Below are positions 26,818 through 34,478 of a stretch of 57,060 bases of DNA, piece by piece (position 1 is the stretch's first letter; every line of letters starts with the position of its first letter). The notes under the pieces were generated by a model. It worked only from the letters and a program-made list of their open reading frames with translations. It did not search any database and was not told where the DNA came from. Origin of the DNA: Gemmatimonadota bacterium (GTDB lineage Bacteria; Gemmatimonadota; Gemmatimonadetes; Longimicrobiales; Gaopeijiaceae); contig JAPPGF010000033.1 in NCBI GenBank assembly GCA_028875075.1, positions 1 through 57,060 on the forward strand. The letters are read 5' to 3'. Made by a program: the position numbers and the translations under genes.

Positions 26818-27207
26818 GTGACGCCGTCGGTCGTCGTCGACACCAACGTCTTCGTCGCGGCTGGCTTCCGGCCGGCCAGCGCTTCGGGTCGCCTGATCGA
26901 GGCGGTCCGCCGCGGCGCGGTGTGTCTGCTCTGGAGCGAGGCGACGCGCCGCGAGACGGAGTCGCTTTTGCGCAAGATACCGCCGCTCTCCTGGGAGTCG
27001 GTCGCCGACCTGTTCCTCGAGCCCAATCGGCGGTCGAGCACCGCCGAGGCGGACGCTTTCTCGATGGTGGCGGACCCGGAAGACAGGAAGTTCGCCGCGC
27101 TGGCGGCATCATGCGGAGCCACCTTGATAAGCCTCGACCACCACTTGCTGGGAGCTCAGCTCAGTGAGAGCTGCACGGTCAGGACGCCGAGCGAGTTCCT
27201 CGACTAG
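26818..27207 (+). CDS. PIN-domain ribonuclease-like protein
   Basis: 129 aa. The acidic centre of the PIN fold is present: D8 in VVVDTNVFVA, E41/E46 in SEATRRETESLL, D86/D89 in ADPEDRKFAALA and D107 in LISLDHHLL. PIN proteins of this length are mostly toxins of VapBC pairs or RNA-maturing nucleases. No antitoxin gene is visible next to it: the gap to the P460 gene is 33 bp and the following gene is a transporter. GTG start. Either it is a solitary PIN or its partner was lost. Confidence 0.82.
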   Translation: MTPSVVVDTNVFVAAGFRPASASGRLIEAVRRGAVCLLWSEATRRETESLLRKIPPLSWESVADLFLEPNRRSSTAEADAFSMVADPEDRKFAALAASCGATLISLDHHLLGAQLSESCTVRTPSEFLD

Positions 27208-27335
27208 AGCCCGGGCTCGGCTGCTGGAGCACGCTCTCGGGCCGCCGCCGCTGGGTGGGCGCGTCCCCTGGGCGGGATGGCGGGCGGCGAGCTCGTGATC
27301 GAGCTCGGGCGCGTGCCGACGATCGGGGCCCGCGT

Positions 27336-28994
27336 GTGAGGTACGATCTCGACAGGCTGCGCGGCGACGTCTTCGGCGGCGTGACCTCCATGGTCGTGGC
27401 CGTGCCGGTCGCTCTGGGTTTCGGCATCGCGTCCGGCATGGGGCCGGCGGCCGGCCTGTACGGGGCCATCATCGTCGGCTTCTTCGCTTCCGCGTTCGGC
27501 GGCACGCGCACCCAGATCTCCGGCCCCACGGCACCGATGACGGTCGCCATGGCGGTCGTCCTCACCAGCTACGCGGACACGCTCGTCGAGGCCCTGAGCG
27601 TGGTCGTCCTGGCCGGGCTGCTGCAGGTGCTCCTGGGGTTGTCCAAGGTCGGCCGCCTCGTCGCCTACACGCCGTATATGGTCGTTTCCGGGTTCATGTC
27701 GGGCATCGGCGTCATCATCATGTTGATGCAGGCGCTGCCGGCCCTCGGAGCATCCGGCGAGGTGGGCGGGCCCATGGGTGCGGCCCGGCTCTTGCCGGAG
27801 GCGTTGAGCAACGTCGATACGAGCGCCTTCGCCATCGCCGCTCTGACGCTCGCGGTCGGATTCCTCTGGCCGCGAAGGCTCCAGAGGTTCGCGCCCGGCC
27901 CGCTGGTAGCGCTCGTGGCGGGCACGACCCTGGGCGTGCTCTGGCTGAAGGACGCGCCTGTCATCGGCCCGGTGCCCACGGGCCTGCCGGCGTTGCAGCT
28001 GGGGCTGCCGTCGGCCGACTTCCTGCTCGGTGCGCTGGAACCGGCGATCGTGCTCGCCCTGCTCGGCTCGGTGGACAGCCTGCTCACTTCGCTGGTGGCC
28101 GACTCGCTCACCGGCAAGCGCCACAACCCGGACCGGGAACTGGTCGGTCAGGGCATCGGCAACATGGTGGCCGGGCTGTTCGGTGCGCTGCCCGGCGCCG
28201 GGGCGACCATGGGCACGGTGACCAACATCCGCTCCGGCGCATCGACTCCTGTGTCGGGCATGGTGCGCGCGCTTCTCCTGCTCGCGTTGGTGCTCGGCCT
28301 CGGCCGCCTGGTCGAGCCGATCCCGCTGGCGGTGCTGGCAGGCGTGCTGATGAAGGTCGGCTGGGACATCGTCGACTGGCGGGTCCTCACCCGAGTTCAC
28401 CGTATGCCCGCCGACCACCTCCTGGTCATGCTGACGACCCTGTCTCTGACGGTGTTCGTCGATCTGATCACGGCGGTGGCGATCGGGCTCATCGCCGGCG
28501 GGATGGTGCATGCCCGGCGGCTGGAAAGGCTGGAACTCGACAGCGTGGTTTCGGTGCCGCTGCTGGAAATGACCTTCTTCGCCGGCCGCGAGACGCCCGC
28601 GCGTGTGGACCCGCACGCGGCACGGGTCGGCATGGTGGCACTCAAGGGGACCCTGAGCGTCGCCTCGTCCCACAGACTCGTCGGCGTGATCGGTCTGGAC
28701 ATCAAGGAGCACGAGGTCGTCATCTTCGATTTCTCCGGCACTACCTATATCGACGACAGCGCCGCCATCACGATCGAGCAACTCCTGGACATCGCCGCCG
28801 AGTCTGGGACCGAGTGCGTCGTGATGGGTCTCTCCGACGGCGCCGCCACGATGCTGCGGAGCCTTGACGTCCTGGACCGTGTGCCCTCGAGCCGGATCGT
28901 CGGAACGCTGGACGAGGCGCGCGATGTCGCGTTTGAGATTCTCGAGACCAACCCCGCGCCCCCGGCTCGAGAGCCCGGCTCCGGCGCTCGATGA
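27336..28994 (+). CDS. SulP-family anion transporter with STAS domain
   Basis: About 552 aa from a GTG at 27336; an ATG at 27255 would add 27 Arg-rich residues that do not look native. The membrane part shows the SulP marks VRYDLDRLRGDVFGGVTSMV, FGGTRTQISGPTAPMTVAMA and MVVSGFMSGIGVIIMLMQAL, then GAGATMGTVTNIRSGAST. The C-terminal ~110 residues form a STAS domain (HEVVIFDFSGTTYIDDSAAI). Relatives carry sulfate, bicarbonate or organic anions. The P-loop-like GTKT features of bacterial bicarbonate carriers cannot be judged by eye. Confidence 0.9.
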   Translation: MRYDLDRLRGDVFGGVTSMVVAVPVALGFGIASGMGPAAGLYGAIIVGFFASAFGGTRTQISGPTAPMTVAMAVVLTSYADTLVEALSVVVLAGLLQVLLGLSKVGRLVAYTPYMVVSGFMSGIGVIIMLMQALPALGASGEVGGPMGAARLLPEALSNVDTSAFAIAALTLAVGFLWPRRLQRFAPGPLVALVAGTTLGVLWLKDAPVIGPVPTGLPALQLGLPSADFLLGALEPAIVLALLGSVDSLLTSLVADSLTGKRHNPDRELVGQGIGNMVAGLFGALPGAGATMGTVTNIRSGASTPVSGMVRALLLLALVLGLGRLVEPIPLAVLAGVLMKVGWDIVDWRVLTRVHRMPADHLLVMLTTLSLTVFVDLITAVAIGLIAGGMVHARRLERLELDSVVSVPLLEMTFFAGRETPARVDPHAARVGMVALKGTLSVASSHRLVGVIGLDIKEHEVVIFDFSGTTYIDDSAAITIEQLLDIAAESGTECVVMGLSDGAATMLRSLDVLDRVPSSRIVGTLDEARDVAFEILETNPAPPAREPGSGAR

Positions 28995-29240
28995 ACGGCG
29001 GCACTCCGCAGGCGGGAGTCTCGTTGCGTCGCCGGGACGCGCTCACTGCTGACTGGGACACCGGAAGGGGGTCGCGCACGGGGTCCCGGCCGCTTCCAGA
29101 GGCCTGAGCTATCCCGGTTAGATGCACACGGAGAGGAAATGTCGCGCGCTGGCAGGACCGCTGGAGTGGACTCTCAGGCGGGACGCGCTGAAGATCGCGA
29201 TGGCCGGAGCGGTCGTCTTCCGGCGACACGGCCGCAGCCC

Positions 29241-30404
29241 CTATCCGACCATGTCCTCCAGTCCCCTCGCTGGATCCAGGCTTGCCAGAAACCCGTCTAC
29301 CGGCAGGCAGAGCACGCCCTTTCGCTTCAGTCGCTGCTCGCCTCGGTGGAGCAGGATGAGGCGGGCTTCAGGATACTCGTCGCCGAAGGCTCGCAGTCCA
29401 CGGAGATCGGCGGGACGGATCCGGTCGGCGTTCATGACGTCGATGCCCCAGATGCCGGACGCCCCGTAGACGACGAAATCCACCTCGGCACCCGCTCGCG
29501 TGCGCCAGTAGTAGAGCTTGCCGTCCGTTCCCGAGTAGGCAAGCCACGCGCGCAGGTGCTGCGCGATGAGTCCCTCGAGAGCGGGGCCGGAGATCTCGTC
29601 GGGCCGGTCGAGGGGCCCCCTCGGACGAAGGCTTCGGAAGACGCCGCAGTCGAAGTAGAAGAAGCGGGGATGCGCAATGAGGCGCCTCTTCGCTCGCCGC
29701 GTGAAGACGGGGAGACGGAATGCCAGCAACAGGTCTTCGAGCAACTCGAGGTATCCCGAGACGGTGGATCGGCTCGTCTCGCACTCCCGCGCGACTTCGC
29801 TGATGTTGAGCGTCGCCGCGTGGGAGAAAGCAGCGGCCTCCAGGAAACGTGAGAAGCTGCCCACATCCCGGGTCAGGCCCTCGGACCGCACTTCCTGCTC
29901 CACATAGAGGGAAGCATAGGCCGCCAGTGCCGACGGCGGGTCGTCGGAGGAAAGGACGGTCGGGACGGTTCCCAGTGCGAGGGCGCTCGACAGATCGAAC
30001 CCGGATCCGAGCTCCCGGGCCATGAAGGGATGCATTGTCCGTAAGATCGCGCGTCCGGCCAGCAGGTTCGCCCCTCCGCGGCGCAGCTTCCGGGCGCTGG
30101 ATCCGGTCAGGACGAACCGGCATCGGACCCCGCTCTCCATGAGCTCGTGCACGACATTGAGGAGTTCAGGTACCCGCTGAATCTCGTCCACCACAACGTC
30201 TCCGCCGGGCCGCGCGGCGCGGACCAGCTCCCGAAGTCGCTCCGGGCGGGCAGCGAATCGGCGGAATTCCTCGGCGCGCAAGAGATTCACGACGAGCGCG
30301 TCGGGAAGCTCTTGCAGTAGCCAGGTTGTCTTGCCTGTCCCGCGTGGGCCGAAGAGGAAGAAGCTTCCCTGAGGAACTGTGAGGAATCGCGGTAGAGTCG
30401 TCAT
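29241..30404 (-). CDS. DUF4143-type AAA+ ATPase
   Basis: 387 aa from the ATG at 30404. Walker A FGPRGTGKTT lies near residues 19-27 and Walker B VVVDEIQRVPELL, followed by the arginine-sensor strand RFVLTGSSARKLRR. After a winged-helix section (ISEVARECETSRSTVSGYLE) comes the DUF4143 domain with its nuclease-like core (PALEGLIAQHLRAWLAY, YYWRTRAGAEVDFVV). These proteins are common, variably present genes of unknown cellular role, sometimes linked to mobile or defence loci. The promoter and an inverted repeat lie right at the start, so the gene may regulate itself. Confidence 0.88.
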   Translation of the reverse strand: MTTLPRFLTVPQGSFFLFGPRGTGKTTWLLQELPDALVVNLLRAEEFRRFAARPERLRELVRAARPGGDVVVDEIQRVPELLNVVHELMESGVRCRFVLTGSSARKLRRGGANLLAGRAILRTMHPFMARELGSGFDLSSALALGTVPTVLSSDDPPSALAAYASLYVEQEVRSEGLTRDVGSFSRFLEAAAFSHAATLNISEVARECETSRSTVSGYLELLEDLLLAFRLPVFTRRAKRRLIAHPRFFYFDCGVFRSLRPRGPLDRPDEISGPALEGLIAQHLRAWLAYSGTDGKLYYWRTRAGAEVDFVVYGASGIWGIDVMNADRIRPADLRGLRAFGDEYPEARLILLHRGEQRLKRKGVLCLPVDGFLASLDPARGLEDMVG

Positions 30405-30437
30405 AATGACGGGCAAAATAACGACAGAGACGTCATT
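30405..30437. promoter_or_regulatory. Inverted repeat at the DUF4143 gene start, likely operator
   Basis: AATGACG (30405-30411) and CGTCATT (30431-30437) are perfect 7-bp inverted arms 19 bp apart. One touches the start codon, the other lies between the promoter boxes. Confidence 0.45.
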
Positions 30438-30443
30438 TTACAA
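30415..30443 (-). promoter_or_regulatory. Promoter of the DUF4143 gene
   Basis: Minus strand TTGTAA (30443-30438), 17-bp spacer and TATTTT (30420-30415), in an AT-rich pocket. Transcription would start within a few bases of the ATG at 30404, giving an almost leaderless message. Confidence 0.45.
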
Positions 30444-30737
30444 AGAATACTGCAGTCACGGTGGTGGCGATGGACCGCACGGTCTGCGCGTTGGGAATCT
30501 CGCTAGACGGAGGCTCAGCGGGCATCCGAGGAGAGGGAAGGGGTCGAACACGTAGATGCAATCGCCCCAGGAAGATGGAATCCCCAATGCGTTGTCTGCC
30601 CGGTGCTGGCAACATCGCTCGTGCCCGCTCGATGCGTTACCGATGCCGCTCGGGCGGGCAGGGGAGCCCCCAGGGAACCCGAGACGAATGGAGGCTCGCC
30701 GCCTAGGGCGGCTCGCCGCGACGTTCCCGAGGTCAGA
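30438..30737. other. Intergenic region with a possible HTH-gene remnant
   Basis: On the minus strand 30433-30520 reads PPSSEIPNAQTVRSIATTVT, which resembles the last residues of the excisionase-like protein at 1266-1670 (SPVREVSTAQIVQSVIERGT; five identities in the central thirteen). No complete gene is present. Near 30705 the hairpin GCCGCC/GGCGGC with a 3-base loop follows the HNH gene at its 3' side. Confidence 0.35.
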
Positions 30738-31652
30738 CTACCGTTCGCAGGCCCAGCCGTCTCTGTCCCGGTCCATGCTCGGTCGGTACGCGCAGTGATC
30801 CCTCGCTACCCCTCGGGGATAGTCACGCCGAAGGGCCGTACAGTTCCTGTACTGCCGTTCGCAGCCGGGCTGGGCTGTCGTCTCTCGTGACCTTGCCCGG
30901 GCCGGTGCCTGGCCGCCGCCACCCGACTCGCATACGACTCCGTCCCCGTCCCCGTCGCGCATGAATGGATAGGCCGGATGATCGCTCCGCACGGGAGCAA
31001 TCCCGTGGGCGCGCGCCTCGGCGCAGCTGACGAATCCGTCCCGGTTGTTGTCCCACTCCGCGACGACTGGGCCGGCCGGCGCGCTTCCCCGAGGAAGCAC
31101 GACCATTGCTGTCGAGGTACACCCGGCCAGCACCTGGTCCAGCGCCTCCGCTTCGGCCCGGTCGATCGTCAGGCGGTACTTCCGGCGAACCTCGATCACC
31201 CGGGCCGCGAACCAGCACCGGTTCCGCTCCGGCAGCCACTCCCCCGGGTCGCGGTCGACCTTCAGGTACCGGTTCACGCTCGGGGCGGCGAGCGTCAGAT
31301 TGAGGAGGTCGCTGGCGAAGCGTCGCCGCGTCTCGCTGTTGGCCGCGCACAGGCCGCTGTCGTGCGCCTCCGAGCGCGCTACGATGTGCTCGATGTCGGT
31401 CTCCGACGTGGACCGGAACCAGCGTCCCGTGTACGGGCCGTACACGCCTCCGAGCCCGGCAACGATGCGGTCCTCGAGGGACTGCGAGTACCGGTACTCA
31501 TCCGCCCTGTAGGGTGAACAGCGCCGCTCAGGCGCCACCACCACCCCGCGCCACGTGGACTGCTGCGCCTGCGCTTCACCCCATGCCAACGCGCCGAACA
31601 CCAGCGCCCAGGCGATCGATCCTGCCACGGTGGCGACTCGCCGGTCCCTCAT
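30738..31652 (-). CDS. Secreted HNH nuclease with two Excalibur-like domains
   Basis: 304 aa with a signal peptide (WALVFGALAWGEAQAQ). Residues ~70-160 form an HNH/DUF1524-type nuclease: TDIEHIVARSEAHDSGLC supplies the His-rich catalytic turn, followed by ASDLLNLTLAAPSVNRYLK and WLPERNRCWFAARVIEVR. Two short calcium-binding Excalibur-type repeats follow: DNNRDGFVSCAEARAHGI with DGDGDGVVCES, and NCTALRRDYPRGVARDHCAY with MDRDRDGWACER. Excalibur domains are usual at the end of extracellular nucleases of the YokF type and suggest Ca-dependent action. Likely an extracellular DNase for nutrition or competition. Confidence 0.87.
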   Translation of the reverse strand: MRDRRVATVAGSIAWALVFGALAWGEAQAQQSTWRGVVVAPERRCSPYRADEYRYSQSLEDRIVAGLGGVYGPYTGRWFRSTSETDIEHIVARSEAHDSGLCAANSETRRRFASDLLNLTLAAPSVNRYLKVDRDPGEWLPERNRCWFAARVIEVRRKYRLTIDRAEAEALDQVLAGCTSTAMVVLPRGSAPAGPVVAEWDNNRDGFVSCAEARAHGIAPVRSDHPAYPFMRDGDGDGVVCESGGGGQAPARARSRETTAQPGCERQYRNCTALRRDYPRGVARDHCAYRPSMDRDRDGWACER

Positions 31653-31977
31653 CCGCCCGAGCTCGTCGCCGCGGCCGCCTGCGGGCCCGGATCTCCCCCC
31701 GGCCTGTCCCGAACCCGGAGCATCAGCACCCCCTCGAGCTCACCCGGCCGTCCGCCGGCACATGCGGGACCCAGCGTCCTTGTGCGCACGGAGACCTCCT
31801 TGGCGAGCGTCACGTCCTGTCGGGGCCCCCGGGACTCCGGACGGCCCTTGCGACTCGAACCACAAGAACTAGATAGAGGGTAAGTCTGCAATTCACAACA
31901 AGCTGGGAAGCGTCGGCCCGGACGCTTGAAATCCGCGCGCCGGCCGACGCGTCAGCGAGCCTGCGTGGGGGGGGAAC
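31653..31977. other. Intergenic region between divergent genes, no gene seen
   Basis: About 325 bp between the nuclease and the DinB gene. The last 110 bases are AT-richer (around 31865-31905) and may hold the DinB promoter. No coding signal or stable terminator was recognised. Confidence 0.4.
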
Positions 31978-32493
31978 ATGACGATCGCGGAGACTCTCTT
32001 GCCGGAATACGACCACGAGATCGCCGGGGTTCGCAAGACGCTGGAGCGTGTGCCGGCGGCCAAGTTCGACTGGAAGCCGCACCCGAAGTCGGGCTCGATG
32101 CTCTGGCTGGCGTCGCACCTGGCGAACCTGCCGACCTGGGGCACGCTGACGGTCAGCAGCGACGAGCTCGACATGGCGCCCGGCGGCAAGCCCATGGAGT
32201 CGCCGCCTCCCCCGACTGATACCGCCGGACTGGTTGCGGCGCTCGACAAGAACGCTGCCGAGGCGCGCGCGGCGATCGCCCGAGCGAGCGACGCGGATCT
32301 GCTGAAGCCGTGGTCTCTACTGACCAACGGCAAGGTGCTCTTCACGATGCCGAAGGTGAGCGTGCTGAGGAGCTTCGTCATGAACCACATGATCCATCAT
32401 CGGGCGCAGCTCGGCGTGTACCTGCGGATGCACGACGTCGCGGTCCCCTCGCTCTACGGACCGTCCGCCGACGAGGCTCCGCCGGAGTTCTGA
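31978..32493 (+). CDS. DinB-family protein
   Basis: 171 aa four-helix-bundle protein. The three metal-binding histidines of DinB/YfiT proteins are visible: H47 in WLASHLANLP, and H137 and H141 in NHMIHHRAQLGVYLR. The opening TIAETLLPEYDHEIAGVRKT and the WKPHPKSGSM turn are typical. Members are thiol-S-transferases or damage-inducible proteins of uncertain chemistry. Its ATG has GGGGGGGAA upstream as a strong purine-rich ribosome site. Confidence 0.9.
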   Translation: MTIAETLLPEYDHEIAGVRKTLERVPAAKFDWKPHPKSGSMLWLASHLANLPTWGTLTVSSDELDMAPGGKPMESPPPPTDTAGLVAALDKNAAEARAAIARASDADLLKPWSLLTNGKVLFTMPKVSVLRSFVMNHMIHHRAQLGVYLRMHDVAVPSLYGPSADEAPPEF

Positions 32494-32585
32494 GGCCAGG
32501 GCTCCGGGGCGCTCTGGTCCGCTACGCCCGCGGGCCAGCGAGCGGACCGCTCGGGCGCGCGGTCCCCGGCGAGACGAGGTCCCGA

Positions 32586-34355
32586 CTACGCGGGAGAGTT
32601 TCGAGCGACGTCGGCCGAGTCCCGGGAGGCGGCCGGCGCGCGACGCTCGTCCAACCAGAAATCGACGGGCTCGAAGGCTTCGACGTCCACGAGCCCCAGG
32701 TCCGTGATCTTCAGCTCCGGGATGACCTCGAGACCCAGGAAGGACATGGCCATGAACGGGTCGTGCAGGGGTGATCCGAGCGCCCGGGCCGACCTCACCA
32801 CGTCGTCGAGTGAGGCCCTGATCGCCTCTACCGGCGCCTCCGACATGAGCCCTCCCACCGGCAGGGCCAGCGACGCCAGTACCTGGTCGCCACGCGCGAC
32901 GGCCAGGCCACCCCGGAGTTCCGCGACGGCCTGCACGGCGCTGCGCATGGACGTGTCGTCCGCCCCGATCACGATGATGTTGTGATGGTCGTGGGCCACC
33001 GTGCCCGCGATGGCCCCCCTCTGGAGCCCGATCCCGGTGACCAGACCGAGGCCCACGCGTCCGCTGCCGGTGTGCCGCTCCACGACCGCGATCTTGAGCA
33101 GGTCCCGCTCGGTATCGGCCACCACCTCGTCGTCGGCGGTCGCGGGCGTTGCGGCCTCGGCGCGGGTAACGATCTGGTCGGGAACCGCCCGGATGACCCT
33201 CGCCTGCCCCCGCCGCTTCGGGATGGAGAAGTCGAGTGTGTCCTCGCGGACCGCCATGGAGGGCGTCGGCGGGGGAGGGGGGTGGGGGGGACGAGGCCAC
33301 AAAGCCTCGCCTCCCTCGGCCACCAGCTTCCCGCCCGAGAACACCATCGCGGCCCGCAGCTCGTCGAGCGAGGGGACGACGACCAGGTCGCCTCGGCGCC
33401 CGGGCGCGACGGCGCCCCGATCGTGGAGCCCGAAGTATTCCGCCGGGTTCAGCGTGGCGAGACCTATCGCCTGGACGGGATCGATCCCCTCGCCGACGAG
33501 CGTCCGGAGCATGTCGTCGATGCCGCCCTTGTCCAGCAGGTCGGCAGGCTGTCGATCGTCCGTGCAGAGAGCGATCCGGCGTCGCGAGCCCGGGGACAGC
33601 GCGGGGAGGAGCGCCAGGAGGTTCCTGGCGTTGGTCGCCTCGCGGAAGAAGACCCAGAGTCCGCGACGCAGCTTCTCCTCGGCCTCTCCGGGGCTCGTGC
33701 ACTCGTGGTCGGAGCGCGGGCCCGACGCCACGTAGGCGTTCAGTGCCTTGCCCGTGACGCCCGGCGCGTGTCCGTCGACCACGCGGCCGCGGAATGCGGC
33801 GAGCTTCTCGAGCACTTCGGGCGCCCCCTGGATCGCGCCGGGGAAGTTCATGAGCTCCGCGAGGCCCAGCACCCGCGGGTGGTCGAGCGAGGCGAGATCC
33901 CCGGCGCCCAGAGCGGCACCCGCCGTTCCCATGTGGGTCGCCGGCACGCACGAGCTCGCCATCACGAAGGCAGTGAGGGGCAGCCCTTCGCTGGCGGCAA
34001 GCATGTAGCGGATGCCTTCGAGGCCGTGCACGTTGGCGATCTCGTGGGGATCGGAGACGACGGTCGTCGTGCCGCGGGGCACGACCGCCCGGGCGAATTC
34101 CGGCGGAGTGGCCAGGCTGGACTCGATGTGCACGTGAGCGTCGATGAGACCGGGGAGCACGAATTGCCCGCCCAGATCGAGCGTCTCTCGGGCGTCGTAG
34201 CCCGGACCGACGCCCGCGATCCAGGCGCCCGAGAGGGCGACGTCGCTCTCTTCCACCTCTTCGGTCAGGACGTTCACGACCCGTCCGTTCGTCAGCCGAA
34301 GGTCCGCGGGACGATCCCCCCGCGCGACCGCGAGCAGCGTCGCCAGGTCGCTCAT
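32586..34355 (-). CDS. ade: Adenine deaminase
   Basis: 589 aa, the usual length. It converts adenine to hypoxanthine and ammonia. Domain order fits: DLRLTNGRVVNVLTEE beta-sandwich, FVLPGLIDAHVHIESS with the HxH pair, TTTVVSDPHEIANVHG, then FPGAIQGAPEVLEKL, the VVDGHAPGVTGKALNAY block, SDHECTSPGEAEEKL and ALCTDDRQPADLL. The C-terminal adenine-deaminase domain follows (TGIGLQRGAIAGTVAHDHHN, ALPVGGLMS). A Pro-rich linker (RPPHPPPPPTP) between the two parts is coded by a G-run-rich stretch at 33261-33290. A nitrogen-salvage role fits the rest of the window. Confidence 0.94.
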   Translation of the reverse strand: MSDLATLLAVARGDRPADLRLTNGRVVNVLTEEVEESDVALSGAWIAGVGPGYDARETLDLGGQFVLPGLIDAHVHIESSLATPPEFARAVVPRGTTTVVSDPHEIANVHGLEGIRYMLAASEGLPLTAFVMASSCVPATHMGTAGAALGAGDLASLDHPRVLGLAELMNFPGAIQGAPEVLEKLAAFRGRVVDGHAPGVTGKALNAYVASGPRSDHECTSPGEAEEKLRRGLWVFFREATNARNLLALLPALSPGSRRRIALCTDDRQPADLLDKGGIDDMLRTLVGEGIDPVQAIGLATLNPAEYFGLHDRGAVAPGRRGDLVVVPSLDELRAAMVFSGGKLVAEGGEALWPRPPHPPPPPTPSMAVREDTLDFSIPKRRGQARVIRAVPDQIVTRAEAATPATADDEVVADTERDLLKIAVVERHTGSGRVGLGLVTGIGLQRGAIAGTVAHDHHNIIVIGADDTSMRSAVQAVAELRGGLAVARGDQVLASLALPVGGLMSEAPVEAIRASLDDVVRSARALGSPLHDPFMAMSFLGLEVIPELKITDLGLVDVEAFEPVDFWLDERRAPAASRDSADVARNSPA

Positions 34356-34478
34356 CCGGCAGCGGCGTCCCCGGGGTTCACGGCCGCGTGCGCCGTGTCC
34401 TGGCCCCCGGCCGAGGGGCGCCGTCGTGGGCTGAGCGTGGTGAGGCGGTCCTCGCCCGGCGCGATTCGCCGCCTCTCC

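Noticed and set aside
29241..30404. Toxin-antitoxin pair with the DUF4143 protein
   Set aside because: No small partner gene next to it; the gene has its own promoter and stands alone.
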